From Rhea pennata (taxonomy: Eukaryota; Chordata; Aves; Rheiformes; Rheidae), in assembly GCF_028389875.1 (NCBI RefSeq), contig NC_084664.1:61458703-61522702 (forward strand): a DNA stretch of 64,000 nucleotides, read 5' to 3'. Below, one piece after another: positions 23,524-36,500 of this stretch. The stretch's first letter is position 1. Every line of letters begins with the position of its first letter. The notes below the pieces were generated by a model. It saw only the letters and a program-made list of their open reading frames with translations, was not told the DNA's origin and did no database searches. Made by a program: the position numbers and the translations under genes.

Positions 23524-25564
23524 GTAAGTAGCAAACAGCAGAGACTAAATAGCAATAAACATAGCTTTTAGATATGAAAATCTATAATGATTACTTCATC
23601 CTAGACTTCTATTTAATAGCTCGCTCAGTTAGCAACACTCCTCATGGAAGTCCTACAGAGATGCTAAATGTGAGAGTCAGGGACTCTGTGCAGCAAAGGG
23701 TGCTGGGAAGCTGTGAGGGCTTTAAAAATGCAAGTAGCACCTGAAACCAGAGCACCTGAGACTTAGGAGATCAGCGAGAAACATCAGGAGGTCCTAGCAG
23801 AAGTGGTAAGGCTGTTCCGTTTTGTCGAAGTTGCTACAAGATATGTTCTCTAAATGTAGATTCTGATATTCTTAAATGTTTACTTTTTTTTGTTGTTGTT
23901 TTAGACTTTTCCCCTCTTTTATCTGTAATGGTCTTATTAAAACAGCTGAACTGAAAAAATCTGTTCTTGGCATGCATGTATTCTGCAGTGCAAAAAGAGG
24001 TGTGAAAAGGAAAAAGGCATTTTATTGTTACTGGCAGAAGCCTTGTTAGGAGACTTTCTTAAGTCTCCTTAAGAAATGAACTTTAAAAGCAAAAGTAGCT
24101 TTTTGACCGAATACTTAAGCTTTTCATTAGTGAATAAAGGTGAGGCATTAAAATGTCCAGCTGAGAAATGTTTTCAAATTAAAAAAAAAAAAAAAAAAAA
24201 AAACAAAAAAACTTCTTATACTGCTTCCCTCTAATATTATTCATACAAGCTTACTGCTAGTAAGCTCTTATAGTAATGACTAAATTAAGTCAACCTGGCA
24301 AAACAGGGATAGAGAAGTCTTTTGAAGAAAAAGTAGTGTCTCTGGGTTGGAAGTGCTGCTTATAAGGCATCACACAAGCTGTCTCTATTAAGGAGTGGGA
24401 AAAGGTGAAATGGCTGTTTGGAAGAAACTAATAAAAATTTTTTTTCCCCTCTTTCTTTCTTTTCCTCCTCTCTTCTCCCTCCCACCCACTCCCTGACTAT
24501 GAACAGACTGTTTTGCTGTGTTGAAGTGCTTAAAGGGTCTTAATTCTTTATTTTCTTTGCTCTGTGTTCTCTGGAAATACAAAGTGGGTGTGAAACTCTG
24601 CTACACTCATAGAGCCTGCACAGGTGCAAGTCATTTCTGAGGCGTGGAGACCTGAGGCCTTTGACTCCAGCAAATGTCTCTGTCTGCCCCCCTCTCTGCC
24701 AAGGGCCTTTGCTCCATGGGCTTTTGAATAAGCTCACAAGCTATTACCTCCTTTGTGAGCTTTAGGAGCTCAACAATTACTCGTGATACTTAATTGGCCA
24801 CCCAATTAAGATATTTATTTTAACTATATCTATATAACAGGATATATTTCTTGGTTATCTTCACTTACAGGAAGTCAAGTTCTGTTTCTTAAGGGGGGCA
24901 GCAGACACTTTAACAAAACAACCACCTTGCTGGTGTTGTAGATCCAGTTGAAAGGGGGTTTGCGCGTAAAACAGTTGCATTAGGATCAAGTTCAGGGCCA
25001 GCATAAGAATGAAGTCAAACAGTGAGCAAGTGGGAGGGAAGGAGAGGCTTGTGATCGCCCTCTTTAAGGAAATTAAAGGGAAATTTTAGTAAGAGATGCT
25101 TGCCTGAGTCCAGAATGTCCTCGCTCATCCTTTTCAAAAGACTTTCACTTCTGCTACACTATGCTAATCCTTCCTGCATGCAGCAGTTATTTACCTAGCC
25201 AGTAGTAGCAGCTGCAACCCCAAAAGCACATTACCTCTATGTCCTGAAGGAGAAAGCACTGTCTTAATGAAGTTGCAGTTAACTGCTTAAAAAAAGAAGC
25301 CTTAGTGTATGGGGAGCTCTACATGCAGAGGGCTGGCGTAGGAGTAAGTGTGTGGCAAGCTGTCCTTTAGTGTTCAGTTTTCAGTATGACTCTTAAACCC
25401 TTGAAGAACACTGATTTACATGAACTTTAAATTTCATGTAAAGACAGACTGTCACAATGGGAACAGGAATATGTTGGATTTGTTGTTTGATTAGTTAGGT
25501 ATCTTACACTTGTGTCAGTGTTCACAAAGTGAGAGATTCCAGTTTTCTCTCTTATTTTCTTAAG
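23524..25564 (+). other. CCDC201: CCDC201-like intron 2
   Basis: A 2.0-kb interval with a 23-nt poly-A run at 24181 and a 9-bp hairpin at 24048-24069 (AGGAGACTT / AAGTCTCCT, 4-nt loop). A further small exon may be hidden here, because the flanking exon phases do not match. I found acceptor/donor pairs (for example near 23905-23924 and 24393-24404), but none both fits the phase and stays open. Confidence 0.5.
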
Positions 25565-26148
25565 ACAACAAACTTGACTTGGACATGTCAGAGGAAGAAG
25601 ATTCCTTTCTAAACATTAAAAGATCCCTGAAGAAAAGAATGGTGAAACACAGCACTCCAGTGGACTCGATGCTCTCGAGAACGATGCCGTCTCTAATGGA
25701 CTTGACAAATCAGTCAATCAAGGACCAAGATGCCAGTAAGAGAGTTTATGGATCCCCAATGCCAAAATCGTCTCTCAGCAGATCACTAGCTCAGTTATCA
25801 TCAGTACGCGTTGATGCATACTTCCCTCACGCTGTGTCCCCAAAAAGGCTCTCAAAAGTATTTGACTCACAAGAGTTGAGTGAAGAGAGAAGCCAAAGCT
25901 CTTGGGCTGTGCTTCCTAGAAGGAGACTTTCAACGGTGCTGGCCTCAGATGAATCAGCTGAAGAACCAAGCAATAAGGGTGTCCCTCCTGCAGAAAATGA
26001 AGCGGAAACTGAAGTCCCCTCTGAAGCAATTGAGGAGGCTGCAGCAACTCCCAAGCATGGACTTTCGTGGCTGGTTACTGGAATACCAGGGATAAAAGAT
26101 CCCCCAATAGCAAAAGCCAAAAAGAAGAGAATTGATAAAGCTCTTGTG
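25565..26148 (+). CDS. CCDC201: CCDC201-like protein, main exon
   Basis: This 584-nt exon follows the acceptor ctcttattttcttaag and ends at the donor gtg|gtaatt. The frame reads DLDMSEEEDSFLNIK, KKRMVKHSTPVDSM, YGSPMPKSS, LPRRRLSTVLASDES, ATPKHGLSWLVTGIPGIK and KAKKKRIDKALV. The acidic start, the KHSTP, GSPMP and RRLST-ASxES blocks and the basic C-terminal run occur in this order in mammalian CCDC201 as I remember it. That is a small coiled-coil protein made in oocytes, whose loss in women has been linked to early menopause. An ATG at 25585 (G at -3) would give about 216 residues in all, close to the mammalian length, and is the most conservative start. The gene lies between ADCY1 and IGFBP1, which I believe is also its human position. 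Confidence 0.82.
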
Positions 26149-27127
26149 GTAATTACATTCCCAATGTTATAAAATAGCTAAGCTACTTCCTACAATGCTG
26201 AGTCTATTTAGACCTTTCTAGTAGTATGGGCATGTCTAACAGAACATCTCCCAGCACTTTAGCAGTATGAGTATCCACAGAGCATTAATGTATGGCTTGG
26301 GTCTAACCAGCTGGCTGTGTGGTATCAGTCCTAGTCGTGGTATCAGTCCGAGTCACAGAGTGGGTGGAATGCTGTTTTCAAAAGCAGCATCTGCCTCACC
26401 CTGTGAACCTGTGTGACCAGTCATGTATGCTGGTGCAAAAATACACTTTTTTTTTTTTTTTCTTAAGAGAAGCTTAAGTATGGGAAGAAATCAGTGTTTT
26501 AGCTTTAACAAACTTGAACTTGGCATGTTAGCATTTAAGAAATGATCTACACTCCTTTCCTTGTTTAATTCCTTTGGAAGTGCTCTTCTTTGTTTGGTAG
26601 CGGTGGTCTTTTTTTAAAAAAAAGCCTCCTAAATTGTTGCAAATGATATCTTGGGTGAAGTTCTTTGGTCAGCTCAGGGTTTTCTGGGGAAAGCTTAGCT
26701 TAATAGACTTTACAGGGGTCTTTGTTTTTCTTTTTTGTGATGTGTGAGAGCTCAAATTCCTACAGCTTCAGTTATTGCCAAGGGCTCTGTGGAAAACCCA
26801 TAGAAAGGAAGAGGAGAGAGCAAAATTAATCTAAAGCTGTTGTATCAGTGTGAAGTCATTGAATTCTGTTGCTATTTTAGTGTAGTTTTACTGCTTTGTT
26901 CATGTGTGTTGGGGGTGGAGGGGAGCCTAGAAACTCGCAGAAAACCTACCTGCTCTGCTAATAAAGACTTCTTAGCTTAAAAATAAAAATGTAAATAAAT
27001 AAATAGAAATCTTTGCCCCAAATCTAGTTGGATTTATTCCTAATGTGCTTGTGGCATTTGTTTTGTTTTTAAATGTGACATCTGAGTGGATTAGGTTGGC
27101 TAAATAATATTTTCTTCTCCACAACAG
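26149..27127 (+). other. CCDC201: CCDC201-like last intron
   Basis: A 979-nt intron from gtaatt to ccacaacag. A 15-nt poly-T run lies at 26447. Nothing else was recognised. Confidence 0.75.
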
Positions 27128-27214
27128 AAGAAGAAGCAAAGAGAATGGGTGCTCCGCCAACTTAAAAATATTGAAGAAGCAACTGAACATGAACTTACAA
27201 TTGAGGAAGCTTGA
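27128..27214 (+). CDS. CCDC201: CCDC201-like protein, C-terminal exon
   Basis: Codes KKKQREWVLRQLKNIEEATE then HELTIEEA and TGA at 27212-27214, in phase with the preceding exon. The heptad-like charged helix and the ending NIEEATxHELTIE are the strongest match to mammalian CCDC201, whose C-terminus ends almost the same way. The high conservation of this short helix suggests a binding role. The joined basic run KKKRIDKALVKKKQR could serve as a nuclear signal, which is inference. Confidence 0.85.
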   Translation, partial: KKKQREWVLRQLKNIEEATEHELTIEEA

Positions 27215-27271
27215 TTGAATCATCTTTGGAATGAATGTTACCACATCCTTCTGGTGGGAATAGCTGGTTCC

Positions 27272-27277
27272 AATAAA
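27272..27277 (+). promoter_or_regulatory. CCDC201: Poly(A) signal of CCDC201-like gene
   Basis: AATAAA 58 nt after the stop codon gives a very short 3' UTR. TG-rich sequence (tgtagtgctgctt) follows at about 27295. Confidence 0.65.
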
Positions 27278-27365
27278 CCACCTACCTGACTAGACTGTAG
27301 TGCTGCTTAGACTTCCTCTTTCCAAAAGGTTTTGTGTAGTTTTGCTGCTGTTTCCCCCCACCCTG

Positions 27366-27410
27366 AACACATACGCACGTGCACACACACACGCACACAC
27401 ATACACACAC
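27366..27410. repeat. Interrupted (CA)n microsatellite
   Basis: CA units broken by TA, CG and TG steps; 45 nt. Confidence 0.9.
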
Positions 27411-30400
27411 TTCTTGGTGTTCTGCTTTTGCCTCCTAAATCTAGGAGTGCTAGGTGAAAACGGAGGACTACCTCCCCAAGGGGACCAATGTTAATATACA
27501 ACAGCTGAAGCCCTGGCATGAGGAAGCAAGGGGGAAATATTGTGCAAGAATGGCTCTTGATCTTGCCAAAGCTCATGCCAAGCACCTTCTTTCACGCAGT
27601 ACTCAAATCTTCTAGGATTGCTAATGTTCTTCAAATGACAAAGGCTGCAATCCTAGTGGCTGCAGAGGGTATAATGCTGGTTAGCCAAAGGAGAATCTCC
27701 TCATCTAAAGAGTAATCAAAACTGATGCAATCGGGAATGTTTTTGCTGCTAGCTGGGGAGATGAGGAAATAGCGAGAGGCACCAAGGAGGGAGGATTGCC
27801 TTTGGAGATTACTAATTAATGACAGTTTGTTTTGGAATGGTTGGTTCTAAATGAACTTGCTCTGGCCCTGGATTGCAAGTGTACCGCAATGTCACACCGG
27901 CAGTGCTCGGTGCTCTTCTGTGCCTTTCCAAGGGCTCTTGATTTTTGTCTTTCTCTCTGGAGCTGTGGCAGCGGGGACGGAGGGCTCCCTGATGACCACA
28001 GTAGTGAAATGGCTATTTAGCATTCAGCAGCTGTCTGCTGTGAAGCACCAGACAAGAAGTAATACAAAAAGCATAGTGCTACTGTCAGTTACTAGCTGTT
28101 ACTGAGTAGAGCCTAATGCTTTGAAGTGACCTATGGGCCAACAGCAACAGGGACCTATGGTGGACCTGATGGCAGTATGTCCATTTGCACCCGCCTCTGC
28201 ACGAGCATTGCTGTAGCACATATGCTTTTCTGACACTACTGGGTGTGCAGCTTGTCCTGGGCAAGATGTATTTGCACCTGGCTCTGCTAAGGGGACAGTC
28301 TCTGTTCAACAGAAACTGTGAAATAAGGAAAGGAGGAATCACTGCTTTTCCTTCTTACACACTGAAACTTGTAGTGTCTGCTGTCCAAGATGGCAGATAA
28401 GCAGAAACATGGCCCGCACCAATGTTACAAGACATGTTGACCAATAAATAGCTGTATCGTTATGTTCAAAAATCCATGTACAAGGAGGGCTGTGGCTTTA
28501 CAACCTCCCCCAGGATTTAGAATTAGGATGTTTTTGCTAACAATTCCTGAAATGAAACTCTCCAGTTTCTCAAGAGAGCATTCTCAGCTTCAGCTCTCTG
28601 TGGTAGCCTGGCAGCGGGGTGATGCTGCCCTCAGGTCACTGGCCAAGGTACCCTCGCTTGGCTTGAAGTTTAGTTAATGTTCTGGTATTTGTTTGTATGT
28701 GTTACTCTGGCTGCCTGCCCAGCCTCCTCAGGTTCCTCTGGCAACCAGGGAGCTCCTGGCTGATGTAGATCCCAAGATGTTCTTGAGATAAAGTGGGCAG
28801 GGTTGCAGATGTGCTGCTATACCCTTGGGTTTGCAGGCATTTCAGCAGCAGCTATGATTTGTGCCAGGGGCTGAGCTAAGATCAGGCAACTGCAAGGTTA
28901 GCATAAAGCCCTCCTCTACCCCCGGGACAAGCACAGATTAGTCTGGCCGTATGACCCAACGCTTAATCCAAATGACTCAGTTCTGTCTCCTGTTTATTTG
29001 TACTTTCCCCAGATAGCCACTTGTTCCTTCTTTTGGGTTCTCATCTTGCTCTCAGAAAGTCTTGGTCTTACTTCTGCCATTTTTTTACCCCAACCACTTC
29101 TCAAAGCCACTCTTGGCTCCTGCCCAAGCTCATCTAGCCCCTTGGCCTTAACATATCTCCATCAAAAGTCTTCTCCAATCTGTCCTCTTGTGGCTTCCTT
29201 CCTTATTTGTCTTTTACGCCCAGTCTTCCCAACCAATTGGGAAGACTTGACCAATTTCAGAGACTTCCCCCCCAACATTTGACGTCAGTCTTCCAGCAAT
29301 ACTCTTAATCTCATCCATCAGACCCCGACGTGCCTTTGTGTACTTAGGCTGCCTCCTCCATGATGCTAGGCTAAGCAGAAAAGTCATAAATGGCTGTTTG
29401 CCCCCAGAGTCTCAGCAAGCCAGAGATGCAGTTGCTGGGAATATCCTGCTCAGGCCCTGCTTTGGGCTAGATCAAATGGAGGAAAAATCTAGGGAATATA
29501 GTTACTAACATCTGGGAAGTCTCCAGGTTTGCGCCAAGCACAATACAAAACTTCCTAAGATTTAGAACATGGTAAACACTTGGAGAGTTTGATGGGGAAC
29601 AAAGCCGCTGCCTCCCTGCCAAATTTCTGGAGCCAGCTGGTACCAGTAAAGTCCCAAAGGATTTTCTCAGTGGAGAGAAACAAATTGCTCAGAGTGATAA
29701 CACAGAATTGACTTTGACTGGGTCTTTGCAAGTCCTGAAACTGCATTAGACAGATGGATGCACAAAACCGATGATTTTCAAGATTTTGGAAAAAACACTT
29801 CTATTTCCTCCGTACAGAAAATTTGAAAAGAAATGCCAAAGCATTTTGTAGCATTTCTCTCAAAGTAATTCAGATCCTCCAGAATTTGAAAAAATCACAC
29901 TATTGCTCTGGTAGCCTTTTATGATTTATGAGAAAATATGAATAGAATTAGTTGGCTTTCTAGGGCACTGCTGAAATGTGACTGATATATAATCTACATC
30001 AACAGCATTATTACTGCTTGTCATTTATAGCATGAGGGGACTTCAACGACAGCCACAGAGTATTAAGTCATACATTGTCCCCTAGTCAATGATATTCCCA
30101 AAGAAAGGCCTGTCTCTAATTTTCAAAAGCCAGGATGTTAGGGAATATGAAACTCTGACATATAACTGCTATTGCTATGTTTCGCATGTTGGCATATGCA
30201 TAGGGAAGAAAAAGACAAAAATAACATTTATTTACAGGGTTTACACTTACATTTCTTTCTCTAGTTGACTTCCAAATGTTTTAGTGACACAGTTAGTTTT
30301 CTGCTGCAGCATACACCTATGAAGAACACGCTTTGAGAGAGACACTAGTAATATGCGATTCCAATGTTGTTTAATGTTCATCCTCTAGTGGCAACAACCA

Positions 30401-30480
30401 AGAATTACTGTTTGGTTAGCTGCTCATTTCATGTGCATTTCCTTTGTGCATACTTACATTGCAATATCACCCCAATGTAA

Positions 30481-30505
30481 AAAAACAAACAAACAAACAA
30501 ACAAC
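30481..30505. repeat. (AAAC)n simple repeat
   Basis: About five AAAC units after a short A run. Confidence 0.9.
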
Positions 30506-33500
30506 CCAGTGTGACCTATGGATTCCAACACTTCCAAAAAATTAGCCTGTTTTATTAGCGAGCCCAAATACGGATTGCAAGTGCTGAAGTTGAAAAAGAT
30601 CCTATAGACACTAGATTCTTATCAGAACCTAGCCCCCAAGACACCATGTTCTGAAAAAATGTAGGAACATAAAAAGCCCATTTTCTGCATGGATGACTGT
30701 GAAGCAAGAATTGCAACAGGTTCTTCAGCCTTGCTCTTTCAAACGTAACACGGAGCGTGTTTATATGTTCAGAACAGCCTTCCCACCAAGGGTCCCCCCT
30801 TTAGGGCAGTATTTTTCCTTTAGAAGCTAAGCTATGACCTTGACCTAGGGAATTGTTTTTAGTACATTTGTTTCTGAACGGATATTACACAATCTACCTG
30901 CTGATGGTGACTAAGCATGATGTTGTATGGAGACGAACAAAAAACACTACCAAGAACAGAGAGAGAAGAGACAGATATGTCTTCGCTCTTGATTTATGAT
31001 CTCAGTTTTGTTCCCCCAGAAGGAAATGGTAACACTACTGTTGACAGAGTTAGGCACTCTCTGTCCATCTGGATCACTATGATAGGTGATCCAGCTGAAC
31101 TGAGCATAGCTGAACAATTTTAGGATAACAAGGAAAAGTGGAAAAATCAACTCTCTTAAATAAAAACAGATTTCCCCCCCCTGCAAATCACAACATAATT
31201 TCATTGCTGCTATAGACAAAACCCTGAGTAATAAATAACACAGCGGTGTCCGCACTCCATGTGGTTTGTTCTATAAGACATACAAGCACAAGAGTCTCGC
31301 TTAGCTCCAGCTGTGTCTCCCATTGCCAATGCCTGCTAAAACTGCTTGCTCCTCAATATTTCTGAATTTACAAAAAAACAAATGAATCAGGATTTTGTAT
31401 GTGGAATATTTAAAGTAGCCACCTCAGAAAAGTTGGTCCAGTTGAAACTATTTGATAACATTTTCCAATGTAATTAAAAAACTATATCTAGGCGTAGATC
31501 TTGGCACCTCTCCTAGCATATAATTCCCTCTGCCCTGTACAGTAAACCTCAGCTCTGCTGCTCAGCTGTTTTATTACTATATAGGTGCCTAAAGGCCCTA
31601 GAGAACTAAATGGGAAGTAGGAGATTTCCTCCCAAATCCCCCTTTCTGGTGAAATAGGACCGTGAAACCAAGCCTGTATCACAGGACAGTAATTGCCACG
31701 TCTAGCCTTACTCTGCAGTCAGAGCTTTTTAGCGTCACTTGTCAGAGCTGTTCTGCTTCGCCCAGGTATTCATCAGAAAAGAATCTCGAACCTGCGTCGT
31801 AGGTCAGTGACTCACCGTGCTGCATCTCTGGTGTTTGATTTCTTGGATTGTTTAAAATTCATGTTTACTGAAGAAGTGGAAAGGGTAGGGATAGCCCTCA
31901 TTACTCCCAGGCGGAGAAAAAAATAACGAAATCGTGTCTTTTCTGCTCCTTATCTTTACTGCCATTTTGATCCTCTTCTAACTGGCTTCTGCTTTCAGCT
32001 CTTCATCTTATTGCAGATTTGTCCCCTGTAGTGACCCTCTTCTACTGGAAAATACCGTAAGCTTCCTAAACATGACATCTTACATCTTCTAAAGAGGAGA
32101 TACCATTAATGAAGGGGGAAAGGAAGTATTTCATGAATTTAGGATAGGAAAGCAAATGGGTTCCTGTCCTGGAAACAGAATAATCCATCTTTCTACATAT
32201 GGAAAGGTGATGTGTACATCAGGATACAGGAAACAAAGAATGAGTGCTGACAGAATCACTGGGAGAGGAAATGGGCCAGGAAAAAAGTTTGCAAAATGCC
32301 TAGGAGAAGTGGGCTTCAAAGTCAACTGCCCAGCCGAGAGAGCACCGAGCAATTAATTGCAGTTAAAATAACTGCACCACAAACCAGCTAGATGGGTGAT
32401 GTGCGTAACATAGCAATAGAGACAGGCTTTGCCATGCTGCAAGGGGAGTCATTTGATGTTCTCCTAATGTGGCTGGAGACGTGTTGTAATCGTAACAGTG
32501 CTAGAGGCAAGCAAGAAGGAGGGCAACCAGGATAGTGGAGAAAGGAGAAATGCTGTTTGACATCCTAAATAGCCCTGGGTAGCTGAGAAAACTGTCTACG
32601 GAGAACACAGGACTTATACTACAAGTGGTATGATGCAAGCAGGTAAATCAATAGTGTATCCTGACATTGACTAGCACATTCAGGAGCAGGTGGGTTTTTT
32701 GGCCACGGCGAGGTGATGACAAAATTTGATTAAAGGAAGCCAAACATATAGCAAAATCCTTAGATGAGACTGGACAACTGATGAGATTGGGATAGCTTCA
32801 TTGGGAGAAGAGATGAATAAGGCGAGCAAAAACTCGCCTTAGTAGCAAACTGAGGACTCCCAAGCAGCAGACGAGCTGTTCTGGCTTCTCACAATGTGTT
32901 GCATATGCTTGATGAGTCTGGGGCACTTGCTTTCACTGGATACCTTTGAGGCCAAGGAAGCTGCTAAATCACAGCAAAAAAAAAAAAAAAAAGAATGCTA
33001 TGTACCCAAATGAAAATAGAGAAAAATGCATTAAATTAAAGGTTGGTGGGGGGGGGGAGGAGGAAGTATTTTGTAAACAAACGTGTCATAGTCAATGAGT
33101 CACTGGCTGCAATAACAGCAGCAACAACAAAAATCAAATTAAAGGTTTAAATTTATAGTTACCCATTTAGGCATTTTTACATAGGCCTGATTAGCTATAC
33201 TTCAGGAGAGAGAAGCTTTTGAGACATCCAATAATTGCCCTCTGTGACTATCTTAATTTTTACAATGGACTCATTGTCACTGAGCTGTGGGTCACTAGAA
33301 ATTTTATTCTTTTCCACATGGTTTTGCTGCAGAGGGCAAGATCATGATGATTTATTGAATGCAGACAAATAGTTATTTGTAAAGAGAGGCACTCCACTTT
33401 CATCTGTAACGAAGTGCTTTGACAATCTAATCTGGCTTTTTGCTTTGTTTCATTATACATTAATTATATTGATTTTTTTTTAATCCAGTAACTCTGTGCG

Positions 33501-36500
33501 ATCTCTGTGTTTGATGGCAAAGCTTATTTATACGGTAGGTCAGGCAAATATTCGTGTGACATTCAGCCTTATCGCTGGTGTGAAATAACAGGTTGCATTA
33601 ACCCCTGCAGACCTCTGCTTGCAAAATGTGCTCTGCTCCGAGGGCCCTGCCCGGCTGTAAGCGCTCTGCTGGCAAGTGGCACCCTCAGCCTTGAGTTAGG
33701 GGATGCGGCTTTCTCCCAGGTGCTTGCAGAGATGGGTTTGCCCATGAGCGGGACAAATCACCCAGGGTGATCTGCCTGAACGAGGGCGTCGGGTCCCCTG
33801 GTTACAGCATCATCATGCTGCTCTCCTTCCTCGCAGCCCGTGGAAGCGAGCTGGGGACCTTCGCTCCTATGGATAGTGTGAACGTGCCTAATTCCCACTG
33901 TGGGTCCAGTCCTAAGAGCTTGAAATCCGACATACGCATAGATTAAGCTCACAGCGAGCATCAAAAGCTTTCACGCTTGTTAAATACCAGAGGCTAATTC
34001 AATGGAGATGATGTCTGACCACCTGAGGGAAGGGGTGGCCCTGAGTTCCCCAAGCAGCTTGCTTAATTTCAGTTCTCTGTGCAAGCCTTGGGCTCTCCAA
34101 AATTGAGCAGAAATGAAGTCCTCTGTCCCTTGCCCACTACAGAAACAGAAACCTGAAAAAATACTGTAAGTATTAGTAACAATGGTAGTAATAATAATAA
34201 TTCATAAGGATAGTATTGCTGAAATCAGAAATGCCCCAAGACATAAGGCAGAAATAGATTTTTTTGTCAAAGAAGCACCTGGGCAAACTATTTGATTTTT
34301 TGCAAGAACCAGCTCAAGGGTGAGCAGACCAAAAATGACCCAGGGAAATGCGCCCTCCTGTGTTAACAGCATATCGTTTTGGTGTCCAGAATAGCCTTCC
34401 TGCCCACATCTGCTGAGACTGAAGGTGCTGGCTTACACCGAGCCTGCAGGAAACCCCCCTTCCAGCCTGGCAGCCGTAGCTGGCACTGTTTGGGCATATT
34501 GGTCCCCCAACTTTGGCTTCCCCCTTCATGTGATACGAAGAGCAAATGACCTTCTGGAGCTACTGTGGTCTAAGTCCTATGACTTAATTCCTATTTTTAT
34601 TAGCATTGTTAAAAGGCTATAAAGAGGAAAGATCAGCATCCTTAGGTTGTCGCAGACAGGCAGAGCCACATTGTCGCCTCGATGACACTCGTTCCTCCCT
34701 CTGGACCTGCAGGGACAACAAGGCTGAAGCACACAAAGATATTTAAACAGCTGAGGATAGTTAGGTGCCTGGAGCCAGCACTGAAGAGATCAGTAAAATT
34801 TTTAGAAGCCCCTGCTGAGCTAATGCCTAATCTAGTAGGCACCAAAACCCTCAATTTTCATGAGCGGTCCTGGGGAATACCACTGCCCTGGGGGTTATTA
34901 GTGTGGACAAAGCAGCAGGGGTGAAGCTGAAGCTTTTCTGTATTAACTGCCCACACAGGAACTCAGAGCCTGCAGAGCACTTGCAGCTTTATCTCTTCTC
35001 AAAGCATTTCTGGATTATTTCTTAGCTAGGCAAATTCTCACTTATACTATTTATTGCATGGAGAAGCTAATCCATGGCAGCTCCTTTAAAGGACCATTCT
35101 TTTACCTGTCTTGCAGGCAGTACAGTAGATCATAGAAAATAATTATCTGACTGGTCTATGCATGCAAGAGCATATTTTGGCAATGAGACATTTTACTCAA
35201 TGTTCAAATGCTTTGAGTGTCACCAAGGAGGTGGATAACTTTTTCCTCTCTTTTTTCTTGAATGTGATAAGCTACAATTTGACACAGAAAGTCCTCAGGT
35301 TTCCCTATCTAGACTGGACATGAAACAGTCTCTCACTTTTCCTCTCTCACTAGTGACTTTGTTGAGTTTCTTCACCCAAATCAGTTTCTATATTCTAGCA
35401 TTTTTTTCTAGCAAGTTAGGCAATATTAGAGCAAAACAAACTTGGGAGCACCTGATTATCTACATCTGGAATCTAATACTAAAGGACCTCCTTACCCAGC
35501 TAGACTCGAAAAATAATACCAAGTAACATGCATGTTATTTTTAGAAAGTAGAAACTATGAAAACAAGCAACCAACCAAGACTTAAATTATTCACGAATAA
35601 TTTTTTGCTAAATAATTTTTAGTAATCTATATAGCTGAAATAAAGCATCATTGATGAGGGACAAATTAAGGAGAAGTAGTTATTTTGTGTTTCTAACGTA
35701 ATTGTTTCTCTTTCTTTGCAAGCTAGATGCCATGTACGTATATGATATATAGCAGTTTTGCATATTAAATTCTGAATCAGTTTCTTACCTAAAGAAAAAT
35801 AAGGACGATACTCCACTGTTTGTTTGTGTTTTTTTAAAACATATCCAAAGAAACAGTCCCGGCAGGAAATTATTTGGCAAGTCACTTAAATTTTTGATGA
35901 TTAGAGGATAAAGATCGCTTGCACATAAACTTATATAAAACTTTATGTTCTATGAGTCACTCCATGAAGCTTTAAAGAAAAAAACAAAACAAACTTTATT
36001 TAACATACAAAATGAGGTCATTGGCTAAGAATTATTGAGAAACCAGTGAGAAAGGTCTTGTAGAAAAGTAAACCCTGCTTAGGATTCATGTGGTGTCTCC
36101 TGACAAGTGGTTCAAACTAGAGGACATCATTTGGAATACCTAAAAATTACCGTCAAAGCCCTTCAGTAAACACACCTTTACATCATGGATGTTTTTAACC
36201 TCCTGACTCTTATCTGTTTGTGTTCTTTAAAGCAATGTCAGGGTCAGAGATGGAAATTGGTATATGAGTTGTAGTATTACATCAAACAGAGCCTGCATAA
36301 ACATATACACTACCTTCACTTCATTGATGTCTTATGGCCTACACAAAAACATTGCTTTGTTGATTGAAACTGTCCTCAGTTATCACAACCTGTTCTGAAG
36401 TATGTGGGTTATATTTTATACAAACAAAATATGAAGGGGCTGATTTATATGTGTCTGGCTTTCCTGTAGACAGCCATCTGCAGCCAACGTCTGCTTTAGT

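Noticed and set aside
23905-23924. Candidate 20-nt microexon in CCDC201-like intron 2 (strong acceptor ttgttttag)
   Set aside because: Its length is 3n+2, which does not supply the one carried base the next exon needs.
25827-26120. 97-codon minus-strand frame inside the CCDC201-like main exon
   Set aside because: A shadow of the Ser/Glu-rich codons of the real exon on the plus strand.
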